Below, piece after piece: positions 36,779 to 45,061 of a stretch of 64,000 bases of DNA (position 1 is its first letter; each line of letters opens with the position of its first letter). The position numbers and the translations under genes are program-made. The notes below the pieces were generated by a model. That model was not told the origin of the DNA and did no database searches. It saw only the letters and a program-made list of their open reading frames with translations. Source of the DNA: Actinobacillus suis ATCC 33415 (lineage in GTDB: Bacteria; Pseudomonadota; Gammaproteobacteria; Enterobacterales; Pasteurellaceae); NCBI RefSeq assembly GCF_000739435.1, contig NZ_CP009159.1, forward strand, positions 1,674,001 through 1,738,000. Reading direction: 5' to 3'.

Positions 36779-37705
36779 TTAGAAGTAACCTTGTTTTTTA
36801 CGTTGTTCCATTGCCGCTTCGCTGGCTCGGTCATCCATTCGGGTGGCGGATCGTTCTGAAATTTCGGCCACTGCGGTTTCTTTAATAATATCTGCCGGTG
36901 TTGCAGCGGTGCTGGCAACTGGGCAAGTACAGCTAATATCACCCACAGTACGGAAACGCACAGATACGATTTTACTTTCTTCATTCGCTTGTTTTGGCGT
37001 TAGTGGAGTAACCGGCACGAGTAAGCCATTGCGTTCTACCACCTCACGTTGGTGGGCATAATAAATCGGTGGTAATTCCAATTTTTCACGTTCGATATAT
37101 TGCCAAATATCTAATTCCGTCCAGTTAGAAATCGGGAACACTCGCATATTTTCGCCTTTATGTAATTTGGCGTTATAGAGCGACCATAATTCCGGACGTT
37201 GTGCCTTTGGATCCCATTGACCAAACTCATCACGGAACGAGAAAATCCGCTCTTTAGCACGGGCTTTTTCTTCATCTCGTCTTGCGCCACCCATTAAGGC
37301 ATCAAAGCCGTTGGCTTCAATCGTTTCTAATAAAGTGACCGCTTGTGCTGCATTGCGAGAATCTGTTTCTTTGCGTAATACCACCGTACCTTTAGCGATT
37401 GAATCTTCAACGTGGCCGACTACCAATTTTGCATTTAATTTTTTCACTTGTTCGTCTCGGAACTGAATCACTTCAGGGTAATTATGCCCCGTGTCGATAT
37501 GTACTAATGGGAACGGCAGCACTAAATCACGTCCTTCAAGTTGAAAGGCTTTACGCGCTAAAGCAAGTAATACCACCGAGTCTTTACCACCGGAAAACAG
37601 TAATGCAGGATTGCTACATTCCGCCACCACTTCACGAATGATGTAAATCGACTCCGCCTCAAGCCAATCTAAATGTCCGTTTTCGATATTATTTTGCGTT
37701 GTCAT
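36779..37705 (-). CDS. cysD: Sulfate adenylyltransferase, small subunit
   Basis: A 308-residue PP-loop ATP pyrophosphatase that adenylates sulfate to APS together with CysN. Signatures are ALLFSGGKDSVVLLAL (PP-loop), PLVHIDTGHNYPEVIQFRD, GGARRDEEKARAKERIFSFRD and the C-terminal ERSATRMDDRASEAAMEQRKKQGYF-type tail (the last residues are diagnostic of CysD). An uptake-signal core ACCGCTTGT lies within the gene (37338-37346). It is 14 bases after cysH. Confidence 0.97.
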   Translation of the reverse strand: MTTQNNIENGHLDWLEAESIYIIREVVAECSNPALLFSGGKDSVVLLALARKAFQLEGRDLVLPFPLVHIDTGHNYPEVIQFRDEQVKKLNAKLVVGHVEDSIAKGTVVLRKETDSRNAAQAVTLLETIEANGFDALMGGARRDEEKARAKERIFSFRDEFGQWDPKAQRPELWSLYNAKLHKGENMRVFPISNWTELDIWQYIEREKLELPPIYYAHQREVVERNGLLVPVTPLTPKQANEESKIVSVRFRTVGDISCTCPVASTAATPADIIKETAVAEISERSATRMDDRASEAAMEQRKKQGYF

Positions 37706-37719
37706 ATTTTCAGATCCTT

Positions 37720-38454
37720 TTATTTATGTAATCCACACTCTTTACTGTCTTTGTTTTCCCACCACCAACGGCCAGCTCGAATATCTTCTCCGACTTTGAC
37801 CGGACGGGTACAAGGCTCGCAGCCGATACTTGGGAAACCTTGTTTATACAGTTCGTTATAAGGAATTTGATGTTTTAAGATATATGCCCAAACCTCTAAT
37901 TCGGACCAATCAAAAATCGGGTTATATTTATCAATGCCCCTGCCACTATCTTGTTCGTGTAAAGCAAGTGCGGTGCGAGTGACCGATTGTTCTCGGCGTT
38001 GTCCGGTTAGCCACGCATCCGCATCTTGTAAGGCTCGATTAAGCGGTTCGATTTTGCGGATAAAACAACAATCACGACGTAATTCCACGCTTTCATAAAA
38101 AGCGAATTTGCCTTTTTGCCGATCATATTCCGCCGCTTTTTGCGTATCAGGATAATAAAGTTGGAAATTTAAATTCGGGTAATTTGCTTTCACTTTATCG
38201 ACCAGCGCTAAAGTTTCTGGATTTAAACGTCCGGTTTCTAAGGTAAACACAGTAATGTTTGCTTGGCTTTTGGCGATTACATCGGTAATCAGCATATCTT
38301 CCACCGCCAAGCTGCTGGCGAATTTTGCATTACGGTGCTGTTGGCTAATTTGTTGAATACGTTGATATAAAGCGGTCTCTTTTTGACTAAGATTTGCAAA
38401 ATCCGCTTCGCTCGGAGTCGGGATTTGCCATAAATTCGGTCTTAAAAAACTCAT
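37720..38454 (-). CDS. cysH: Assimilatory APS reductase (CysH family)
   Basis: A 244-residue reductase. The ATG at 38454 has a strong RBS (AGGAGG) and gives MSFLRPNLWQIPTP; the longer frame overlaps cysG. The C-terminal ECGLHK holds the catalytic cysteine (Cys240). Two further cysteine pairs, Cys129-Cys130 in RDCCFIRKIEPL and Cys212/Cys215 in GCEPCTRP, are the [4Fe-4S] ligands found in APS reductases and absent from enterobacterial PAPS reductase. The enzyme should thus use APS directly, which fits the lack of cysC here. Confidence 0.93.
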   Translation of the reverse strand: MSFLRPNLWQIPTPSEADFANLSQKETALYQRIQQISQQHRNAKFASSLAVEDMLITDVIAKSQANITVFTLETGRLNPETLALVDKVKANYPNLNFQLYYPDTQKAAEYDRQKGKFAFYESVELRRDCCFIRKIEPLNRALQDADAWLTGQRREQSVTRTALALHEQDSGRGIDKYNPIFDWSELEVWAYILKHQIPYNELYKQGFPSIGCEPCTRPVKVGEDIRAGRWWWENKDSKECGLHK

Positions 38455-38467
38455 TGCCTTCCTCCTA

Positions 38468-39928
38468 TTACGCTGCCTGCTTCCAATGCGTTTCTTTATT
38501 TTGTAATGTTGGTTTCTGCCAAAGTGTTTCTTGAGTCGAAACAAATTGCACCGCTTCTTTGCCGAACCAAGCAAGGTCTTTTTGCAATTTCACCACTTCG
38601 CCAATCACAATCAATGCCGGTGTCGGGGCTTTTTCAGCAAGTTCCGCTAATTCACTCAGCACACCAGTTTGCACCTGTTGATTTGGCAATGTGCCGTTAC
38701 TAATGATTGCTACCGGTGTATCGGACGGTTTGCCGTGTTTTTGTAACTCGGCGGACAGCTCAGCGGCTTTAATTGTCCCCATATAAACCACCAGCGTTTG
38801 ATTGCCTTGGGCAAGCGTTTCCCATTTAAGTCGGTTTCCGTCCGGCTTTAAATGACCGGTAATAAACATTGCCGTTTGCGCATGATCACGATGCGTAAGC
38901 GGAATTCCTGCATAAGCGGTCGCCCCTAATGCAGCGGTGATCCCCGGCACAACACTAAACGGAATATTTTCCGCTTTAAGCACTTCCAATTCTTCGCCGC
39001 CACGCCCGAATACAAACGGATCACCACCTTTTAAACGCACCACCCGTTTACCTTGTTTGGCATATTTAACCAATAACTGATTGGTATCATCTTGTTTAAC
39101 GCTGTGTTTGCCGGCACGTTTACCGACAAATACTTTATCCGCATCACGGCGAACCAATTCTAAAATTGCCTCGGAAACCAAGGCGTCATATAACACCACA
39201 TCCGCCTGTTGAATGGTTTGCAAACCTTTTAGGGTGAGTAAACCGGCATCACCCGGCCCTGCGCCGACTAACGAAACCTCGCCCAAAACCGGATTATTGT
39301 TTTGTAATTCAGCATCCACTAATGCTTCCGCTTGTTCGATTTGATGATTTTCAGTCAGACGCTGAAAACTTTGGTGGGTAAACAGTTTTTCCCAAAAACG
39401 GCGGCGTTGGGTTAATTGAGGAAATTTGGTTTTGACCGCATAACGCCAACGGGTCGCAATATCTGCCATTGCACCTAAATTATGTGGAATTAATGCTTCT
39501 AGTTTTTCACGTAACAAACGAATTAATACCGGTGCTGCACCGCCGCTTGAAATGGCAATTTGCACCGGAGAACGGTCGATAATCGAAGGGAAAATATAAC
39601 TACAGCGAGGTTGGTCATCTACTACGTTCACTAAGCGTTGTTGGCTTTCCGCCGTATCAAATACCTGCTGATTTAAGGCATTGTCATCGGTGGCGGCGAT
39701 CACTAAATAGCTAGAGGTAACTTGACTCGCTTCAAATGCTTTGGCAAGCCATTCGACTTTACCTTCATCAACCAAAACTTGTAGCGAGGAATGGAGTTTC
39801 TCCGCTACCACTTTGACTGACGCTCCGGCTTTTAATAAAGCATTAATTTTACGTAGCGCAACGTGTCCGCCCCCTACGACCAATACCGGTCGTTTTTTTA
39901 AATCAACAAAAATTGGTAAGTAATTCAT
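38468..39928 (-). CDS. cysG: Siroheme synthase CysG (trifunctional)
   Basis: A 486-residue fusion that makes siroheme, the cofactor of sulfite and nitrite reductases. The N-terminal part is a precorrin-2 dehydrogenase/ferrochelatase (Rossmann motif [30 protein letters not shown]; about 1-215). The C-terminal part is uroporphyrinogen III methyltransferase ([55 protein letters not shown]). It is first in the leftward cysGHDN operon. Confidence 0.97.
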   Translation of the reverse strand: MNYLPIFVDLKKRPVLVVGGGHVALRKINALLKAGASVKVVAEKLHSSLQVLVDEGKVEWLAKAFEASQVTSSYLVIAATDDNALNQQVFDTAESQQRLVNVVDDQPRCSYIFPSIIDRSPVQIAISSGGAAPVLIRLLREKLEALIPHNLGAMADIATRWRYAVKTKFPQLTQRRRFWEKLFTHQSFQRLTENHQIEQAEALVDAELQNNNPVLGEVSLVGAGPGDAGLLTLKGLQTIQQADVVLYDALVSEAILELVRRDADKVFVGKRAGKHSVKQDDTNQLLVKYAKQGKRVVRLKGGDPFVFGRGGEELEVLKAENIPFSVVPGITAALGATAYAGIPLTHRDHAQTAMFITGHLKPDGNRLKWETLAQGNQTLVVYMGTIKAAELSAELQKHGKPSDTPVAIISNGTLPNQQVQTGVLSELAELAEKAPTPALIVIGEVVKLQKDLAWFGKEAVQFVSTQETLWQKPTLQNKETHWKQAA

Positions 39929-40201
39929 ATTTTCCCCACTCGCTTAAAACAAGCCACGATTTGTTTTATTAAGTTATAAGAGAAATTTTTTATTCTGAAA
40001 AATAATAACAGGATATAGATTAGAGTCTTTTGGAATAAAGCTGATTTTTAAAAGCTTTGTCTGAGGTCCTTTGATTTAGAACAAACAATTTGTGATGTTC
40101 TACCCTATTTTTATTCCATAAAGCTATATCAATAAAGTTTCAGTTCTTTGCTAAAGCCGATTATGCAGTTAGATTTTTAGCCAATATGAGGATTTAGCAC
40201 G
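39929..40201. promoter_or_regulatory. Divergent control region, cysG / sbp
   Basis: 273 AT-rich bases between two sulfur operons that read away from each other. By analogy with other gamma-proteobacteria, CysB is the expected activator. CysB sites are too loosely conserved to assign by eye, and no met box or hairpin stands out. The RBS GAGG lies 10 bases before the sbp ATG. Confidence 0.5.
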
Positions 40202-41206
40202 ATGATTGTAAAAAAAATCTTTTTTCTGACCGCTTGTTTAATGCTCTCTGTTCAAGCATTCGCTGTTGAGCTGTTAAATGTTTCTTATGATCCGACACGT
40301 GAGTTTTATAAAGAATATAACCGCTTATTTACTGAATATTGGCAGCAACAAAGCGGTGAGCAAATTACGGTGAAAACCTCACACGGCGGTTCCGGAAAAC
40401 AAGCTCGTGCGGTCATCGACGGTTTGCAAGCGGATGTCGTTACCTTAGCGCTAGCCGCTGATATTGATGCGTTAAATAAACATCAAGCTCTGATCGATCC
40501 AAATTGGCAACAGCGTTTGAGCAAACGCAGTTTGCCGTATAGTTCGACCATTGTATTTTTAGTACGTAAAGGGAATCCGAAACGGATCTACGACTGGCAG
40601 GATTTAGTGCGTGATCCAAGCATTGAAGTGATTACACCGAATCCAAAAACGTCCGGCGGAGCAAGATGGAATTTTTTAGCCGCTTGGGCATACGCTAAGC
40701 ACCATTTCGGCACGGAACAGCAAGCGCTGGAATTTGTCACCCAGCTTTATCAACAAGTGCCGGTATTAGATACCGGCGCAAGAGGAGCGACGATGAGTTT
40801 TATCCAACGTGGCTTGGGCGATGTTTTACTTGCTTGGGAAAACGAGGCTTATCTTGCCTTGCAGGAAGAAGGTGGCGAGGAGTTTGAAATTATCACGCCG
40901 AAAGTTTCGATTGTGGCTGAACCGCCGGTCGCTTTAGTGGATAAGGTGGTAGATAAAAAAGGCACTCGTAAACAAGCGGAAGCTTATCTGAATTATTTGT
41001 ATAGCGAAGCGGTGCAACGCCTGATTGCCAAACATCATTATCGCCCTGCAAGCGGTCAAATTTTGGCAGAATTTCGCCAACAGTTTCCGGATCTGAAATT
41101 ATTAACGATGCACGAAGTTTTTGGCGGTGGTTGGGGCTTGATTCAGCCGAAATTTTTTGATGACGGTGCGATCTTCGATCAAATGTTAGAAAAAATTTAT
41201 CAATAA
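40202..41206 (+). CDS. sbp: Periplasmic sulfate-binding protein
   Basis: A 334-residue solute-binding protein with Sec signal (cleavage after VQAFA). The family core VELLNVSYDPTREFYKEYNRLF, KTSHGGSGKQARAVIDGL, PNPKTSGGARWNFLAAW and the C-terminal LLTMHEVFGGGWGLIQPKFF are all typical of Sbp/CysP. It cannot be decided by eye whether it prefers sulfate or thiosulfate. It is first in sbp-cysT-cysW-cysA. Confidence 0.95.
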   Translation: MIVKKIFFLTACLMLSVQAFAVELLNVSYDPTREFYKEYNRLFTEYWQQQSGEQITVKTSHGGSGKQARAVIDGLQADVVTLALAADIDALNKHQALIDPNWQQRLSKRSLPYSSTIVFLVRKGNPKRIYDWQDLVRDPSIEVITPNPKTSGGARWNFLAAWAYAKHHFGTEQQALEFVTQLYQQVPVLDTGARGATMSFIQRGLGDVLLAWENEAYLALQEEGGEEFEIITPKVSIVAEPPVALVDKVVDKKGTRKQAEAYLNYLYSEAVQRLIAKHHYRPASGQILAEFRQQFPDLKLLTMHEVFGGGWGLIQPKFFDDGAIFDQMLEKIYQ

Positions 41207-41224
41207 ATAGGCTAAGGAAATGTT

Positions 41225-42037
41225 ATGCAGCAAACTCGAATTATTCCTGGTTTTAATCTTTCGTTAGGCTATACACTCACATTTTTAAGCCTTGTGGTAC
41301 TGATTCCGCTCGCCGGATTATTTATCTTCTCCGCCCAAATTTCTGCCGAGCAATTTCTCAAATTGATTACCAGCCGACAGTTATTATTGGCATTAGGCTT
41401 GTCTTTCAAAAGTGCCTTCAGTGCCGCATTACTAAATAGTTTTATCGGCTTATTGCTAGCGTGGGTGTTGGTGCGTTATCAGTTTTGGGGCAAACGTTTA
41501 ATGGATACGTTTATTGATATGCCGTTTGCTTTACCAACCGCAGTAGCAGGTATTGCACTCACGGCAATTTATTCTCGTAACGGTATTATCGGGCAATTTT
41601 TTGAAACCAAAATCGCTTACAGTTCACTGGGCATTACATTAGCACTTTTATTTGTCACTTTACCCTTTGTGGTTCGCACGCTACAACCAGTGCTGGAAGA
41701 CTTACCGAAGGATGTGGAAGAAGCAGCTTCGATTTTGGGAGCAAATGCTTTTCAGACTTTTCGTTACGTGATTTTTCCGGCAATTTTACCAGCTTGGATT
41801 ACCGGTTTTACCCTCGCTTTTGCACGAGGCATCGGCGAATACGGTTCGGTCGTGTTTATTTCCGGTAATTTGCCGTTTAGAACCGAAATCCTACCGCTGG
41901 TGATTATGTCAAAACTCGATCAATACGATTATGTCGGCGCGGCAACCATTGGCGTATTAATGCTGATTATTTCGTTTTTACTGATTTTTGTGATCAACCT
42001 CATTCAGCGTTACTTCGCTAAGCGGACAGCAAAATAG
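41225..42037 (+). CDS. cysT: Sulfate ABC transporter permease CysT
   Basis: A 270-residue inner-membrane permease with about six transmembrane helices. The start FNLSLGYTLTFLSLVVLIPL and DMPFALPTAVAGIALTAIYS are CysT/CysU hallmarks, and the EAA loop (EEAASILGANAFQTFRYVIFPAILPAW) contacts CysA. It lies 18 bases after sbp and 12 bases before cysW. Confidence 0.96.
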   Translation: MQQTRIIPGFNLSLGYTLTFLSLVVLIPLAGLFIFSAQISAEQFLKLITSRQLLLALGLSFKSAFSAALLNSFIGLLLAWVLVRYQFWGKRLMDTFIDMPFALPTAVAGIALTAIYSRNGIIGQFFETKIAYSSLGITLALLFVTLPFVVRTLQPVLEDLPKDVEEAASILGANAFQTFRYVIFPAILPAWITGFTLAFARGIGEYGSVVFISGNLPFRTEILPLVIMSKLDQYDYVGAATIGVLMLIISFLLIFVINLIQRYFAKRTAK

Positions 42038-42049
42038 AAGGGAAGAAAT

Positions 42050-42865
42050 ATGCAAAGTTTACTCAAAAAACGACCGCTTGTTGAAAGACTATTAATCGGC
42101 TTAGCGATTCTGCTATTTGTGATTTTGCTACTTTTACCGTTATTGGTGGTAATTTCACAAGGGTTGGCAAAAGGCTTGGATTTTTTCCTTGCGTCAATCA
42201 GCGAGGAAGATACGCTTGCTGCGCTAAAACTAACCCTATTAGCCACAACAATTGCCGTGCCGCTGAATATCATTTTCGGGATTGCCGCAGCTTGGGCGGT
42301 CACGAAATATCAATTTAGAGGCAGACAGCTTTTGCTTACCTTAATTGATTTACCTTTTTCGATTTCACCGGTGGTGGCAGGCTTAATTTACGTGTTGTTA
42401 TTCGGTGCACAAAGTTGGCTTTATCCACATTTACAAGCGGTCGATTTTCAAATTGTTTATGCGATTCCGGGGATTATTTTAGCTACCCTATTTGTTTCTG
42501 TGCCTTTTGTCGCACGAGAACTGATTCCGATTATGGAAGCACAAGGCACAACGGAAGAAGAAGCGGCAGCAGTATTGGGCGCAAACGGCTGGCAAATTTT
42601 CTACCACGTCACTTTACCGAATATCAAATGGGCATTATTACACGGCGTGGTACTCTGTACCGCTCGTGCGTTAGGCGAATTCGGGGCGGTTTCGGTAGTA
42701 TCGGGACATATACGGGGATTAACTAACACCTTACCGCTGCAAATCGAGATTTTATACAACGAATACAACATTGTGGCGGCATTTTCAGTTGCGATTTTAT
42801 TACTTGGTTTATCTTTAATTTTATTATTTATTCGTCAGTGGACAGAGGCGAAATTAGCACGATAG
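42050..42865 (+). CDS. cysW: Sulfate ABC transporter permease CysW
   Basis: A 271-residue permease, partner of CysT. Motifs include [20 protein letters not shown] and the EAA loop [28 protein letters not shown], followed by [19 protein letters not shown]. The N-terminus carries an uptake-signal core (ACCGCTTGT at 42073-42081) translated in frame. It lies 9 bases before cysA. Confidence 0.96.
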   Translation: MQSLLKKRPLVERLLIGLAILLFVILLLLPLLVVISQGLAKGLDFFLASISEEDTLAALKLTLLATTIAVPLNIIFGIAAAWAVTKYQFRGRQLLLTLIDLPFSISPVVAGLIYVLLFGAQSWLYPHLQAVDFQIVYAIPGIILATLFVSVPFVARELIPIMEAQGTTEEEAAAVLGANGWQIFYHVTLPNIKWALLHGVVLCTARALGEFGAVSVVSGHIRGLTNTLPLQIEILYNEYNIVAAFSVAILLLGLSLILLFIRQWTEAKLAR

Positions 42866-42874
42866 TGGGGCATT

Positions 42875-43945
42875 ATGGCAATTAGCGTTAAACAAATTAA
42901 TAAGCGCTTTGGACAATTCCAAGCACTCAATAATATTGATTTTAGTATTCAAAATGGTGAATTGACCGCCTTACTCGGGCCATCCGGCTGCGGAAAAACC
43001 ACGTTGTTACGCATTATTGCCGGGCTGGAAACCGCAACAAGCGGTCAAATTTTATTTGATGATTGCGATGTGACTCAGTTATCGGCGAAAGAACGGGATA
43101 TCGGCTTTGTATTTCAACATTATGCCCTATTTCGCCATATGACGATTACCGACAATATTGCTTTCGGCTTACGAATGAAGCCAAAACAAGAACGTTTATC
43201 CGAAGCGGAAATTCAAACGAAAGTTAAAAATCTCTTGGAGCTGATTCAGCTGGAACATATCGGCGGACGCTATCCTGATCAGCTTTCTGGCGGTCAGCGT
43301 CAACGTGTTGCCTTGGCAAGAGCGATCGCAACCGAGCCGAAAGTGTTGCTGTTAGACGAACCGTTCGGCGCTTTAGATGCGAAAGTGCGTAAAGATTTGC
43401 GCCGTTGGTTGCGTGATTTTCATCATGAAATTAACCTCACCAGTATTTTTGTGACTCACGATCAAGATGAAGCATTGGAAGTTGCGGATAAAATCATTCT
43501 GATGAATAAAGGACAAATCGAGCAAATCGGTACACCGGAACAGGTTTATAAACAACCGAGAAGTGCATTTGTGGCAAATTTTTTGGGCGATGTGAATATT
43601 TTACACGGTTATATTTTAGACAGCGTATTACATATTGATACGTTTAAAAAGCCAATTGAACAATGTTATGCCGCTGATGATGTGGTGGTCTATGTTCGTC
43701 CGCACGAAATTGCCATTAGCAAAACGCATAAAGAAAATTCGCTAAAAGGCGTTATAGCTCGTGTACATACTGCCGGACCTACTGTCTTTTTAGAGGTGTT
43801 ACATAAAAATCACGAACCGATAGAAATATCCGTCAGTTATGCTCAATTCGGGCAAGAACAATTTGCTGTGGGTGATGAAGTCTATTTCCAACCGTTACTA
43901 ATCAATTTCTTTGTACAAAATGAATTGATTGAATTTATGATTTAA
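42875..43945 (+). CDS. cysA: Sulfate ABC transporter ATPase CysA
   Basis: A 356-residue ATPase. It has Walker [11 protein letters not shown]-loop [14 protein letters not shown], signature [14 protein letters not shown], Walker [13 protein letters not shown] and switch His in [14 protein letters not shown]. The C-terminal regulatory TOBE-like domain (about 240-356) includes [10 protein letters not shown]. It closes the sulfate uptake operon. An uptake core ACAAGCGGT lies inside (43037-43045). Confidence 0.97.
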   Translation: MAISVKQINKRFGQFQALNNIDFSIQNGELTALLGPSGCGKTTLLRIIAGLETATSGQILFDDCDVTQLSAKERDIGFVFQHYALFRHMTITDNIAFGLRMKPKQERLSEAEIQTKVKNLLELIQLEHIGGRYPDQLSGGQRQRVALARAIATEPKVLLLDEPFGALDAKVRKDLRRWLRDFHHEINLTSIFVTHDQDEALEVADKIILMNKGQIEQIGTPEQVYKQPRSAFVANFLGDVNILHGYILDSVLHIDTFKKPIEQCYAADDVVVYVRPHEIAISKTHKENSLKGVIARVHTAGPTVFLEVLHKNHEPIEISVSYAQFGQEQFAVGDEVYFQPLLINFFVQNELIEFMI

Positions 43946-43974
43946 TAGATAAGAATATCTTTATGTCATTGTAA

Positions 43975-44060
43975 ATTATGTTTTTTTATATATCGCTACG
44001 TATATAATGTAAAGGTAGATGTTCTACATAATTTTTACTTAACTTATATATCCAAGGAGA
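43975..44060 (+). promoter_or_regulatory. Probable promoter and RBS of the TbpB-like lipoprotein gene
   Basis: A consensus -10 TATAAT (44003-44008) preceded by AT-rich sequence, then an RBS AAGGAG (44054-44059) 5 bases before ATG 44065. No Fur box was found, although many TbpB-like lipoproteins are iron-regulated. Confidence 0.45.
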
Positions 44061-44064
44061 ATTG

Positions 44065-44913
44065 ATGAAAAAGCATAACATTGCACTTACCCTATTAATG
44101 GTTCTAGGTGTGGCTGCTTGTGGGAGTAGCAGCGGAAGTTCAAGCTCTACAACAGAGAACAAAACAACCCCAACCGCAGTTAATTTGTCAACACCCGCAC
44201 CTGCTGCAAATACTTCACGAACTCCTTCAGCTTCAGTTACTGATGAGAAACCATCAACTGATTCACATTCTGCTAGCGATAACGTAATGGCAGGAAGCGG
44301 TTTTATTTTACCTAAACCTGAAACAGGAGGTAATGTTCAGGCTGTAGATCTTAAAGGCCATAGTAAAGGTGATTTTGGCTGGATTCAAGTAGAAGGAAAA
44401 AGCATTGCTTTAATTCCAAATGGATTAAAAACAGGACACTTTGAATCTAAGGCTGGAAATATGATCCGAAATATAGATATGCAAAACTATACTGCATGGG
44501 GCCTAGTATGGGATGCAGGACTGGAAAAACAATACCTTACCACTCAAGGCGTAAATGCAACAACAGATATACCAAAAAACGGTATCTATACTTATAAAGG
44601 TTCGGCAATTCAATTCAGTGGTACAAATAACACTATTGAACTAAATTCTGCAACAAGAATTTCAGATGCTGAATTCACGGCTGACTTTGATCATAAAGTG
44701 TTTGCAGGCATTATCCCACAATCGGATATTAATAATCCAATTATGTTAGCTGCTGAAATTACTGACAATACATTTGCTGGTGAATCAAACGGTATTAAAA
44801 CTAAAGGCGGTTTCTTTGGTCCTCAAGCAAGTGAAGTCATTGGCGATTACATAAGTACCGGAGAGAAGCCTGTCGTAGGTGTCTTCGGCGCTAAGAAACA
44901 AGATAAGCGATAA
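44065..44913 (+). CDS. TbpB/fHbp-like surface lipoprotein (Slam-type substrate)
   Basis: A 282-residue predicted lipoprotein. The ATG at 44065 is preferred over the in-frame TTG at 44062 because of the spacing to AAGGAG. The signal ends VAACG (lipobox), followed by a Gly/Ser/Thr/Pro-rich anchor (about 19-80) and a C-terminal beta-barrel of the TbpB type, recognised by VFAGIIPQSD, LAAEITDNTFAGES and the closing KGGFFGPQASEVIGDY...VVGVFGAKK pattern. Known relatives bind host transferrin, factor H or hemoglobin; the ligand here is unknown. No Slam gene is in the window. Confidence 0.82.
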   Translation: MKKHNIALTLLMVLGVAACGSSSGSSSSTTENKTTPTAVNLSTPAPAANTSRTPSASVTDEKPSTDSHSASDNVMAGSGFILPKPETGGNVQAVDLKGHSKGDFGWIQVEGKSIALIPNGLKTGHFESKAGNMIRNIDMQNYTAWGLVWDAGLEKQYLTTQGVNATTDIPKNGIYTYKGSAIQFSGTNNTIELNSATRISDAEFTADFDHKVFAGIIPQSDINNPIMLAAEITDNTFAGESNGIKTKGGFFGPQASEVIGDYISTGEKPVVGVFGAKKQDKR

Positions 44914-44938
44914 ATAATTAATTATCACCTAGTCGTAT

Positions 44939-44979
44939 AAGCGGTTAAATTTGTGATTTTTTTGCAAACATAACCGCTT
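44939..44979 (+). terminator. Terminator with paired uptake-signal arms
   Basis: AAGCGGTTA...TTTG / CAAA...TAACCGCTT with two mismatches inside, then TTTTT. It ends the lipoprotein gene. Confidence 0.7.
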
Positions 44980-45005
44980 TTTAACTAGCCAGAATAAACA
45001 AAAAT

Positions 45006-45035
45006 AAAGCACTGTATCTTTTGATGCAGTGCTTT
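45006..45035 (-). terminator. Terminator of the fhaB-like gene
   Basis: AAAGCACTG / CAGTGCTTT with a 12-base loop. On the minus strand the 3' side reads TTTATTTTTG. It lies 27 bases after the stop of the exoprotein gene. Confidence 0.8.
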
Positions 45036-45061
45036 AATTATATGCGTCATTCTATCAATTA

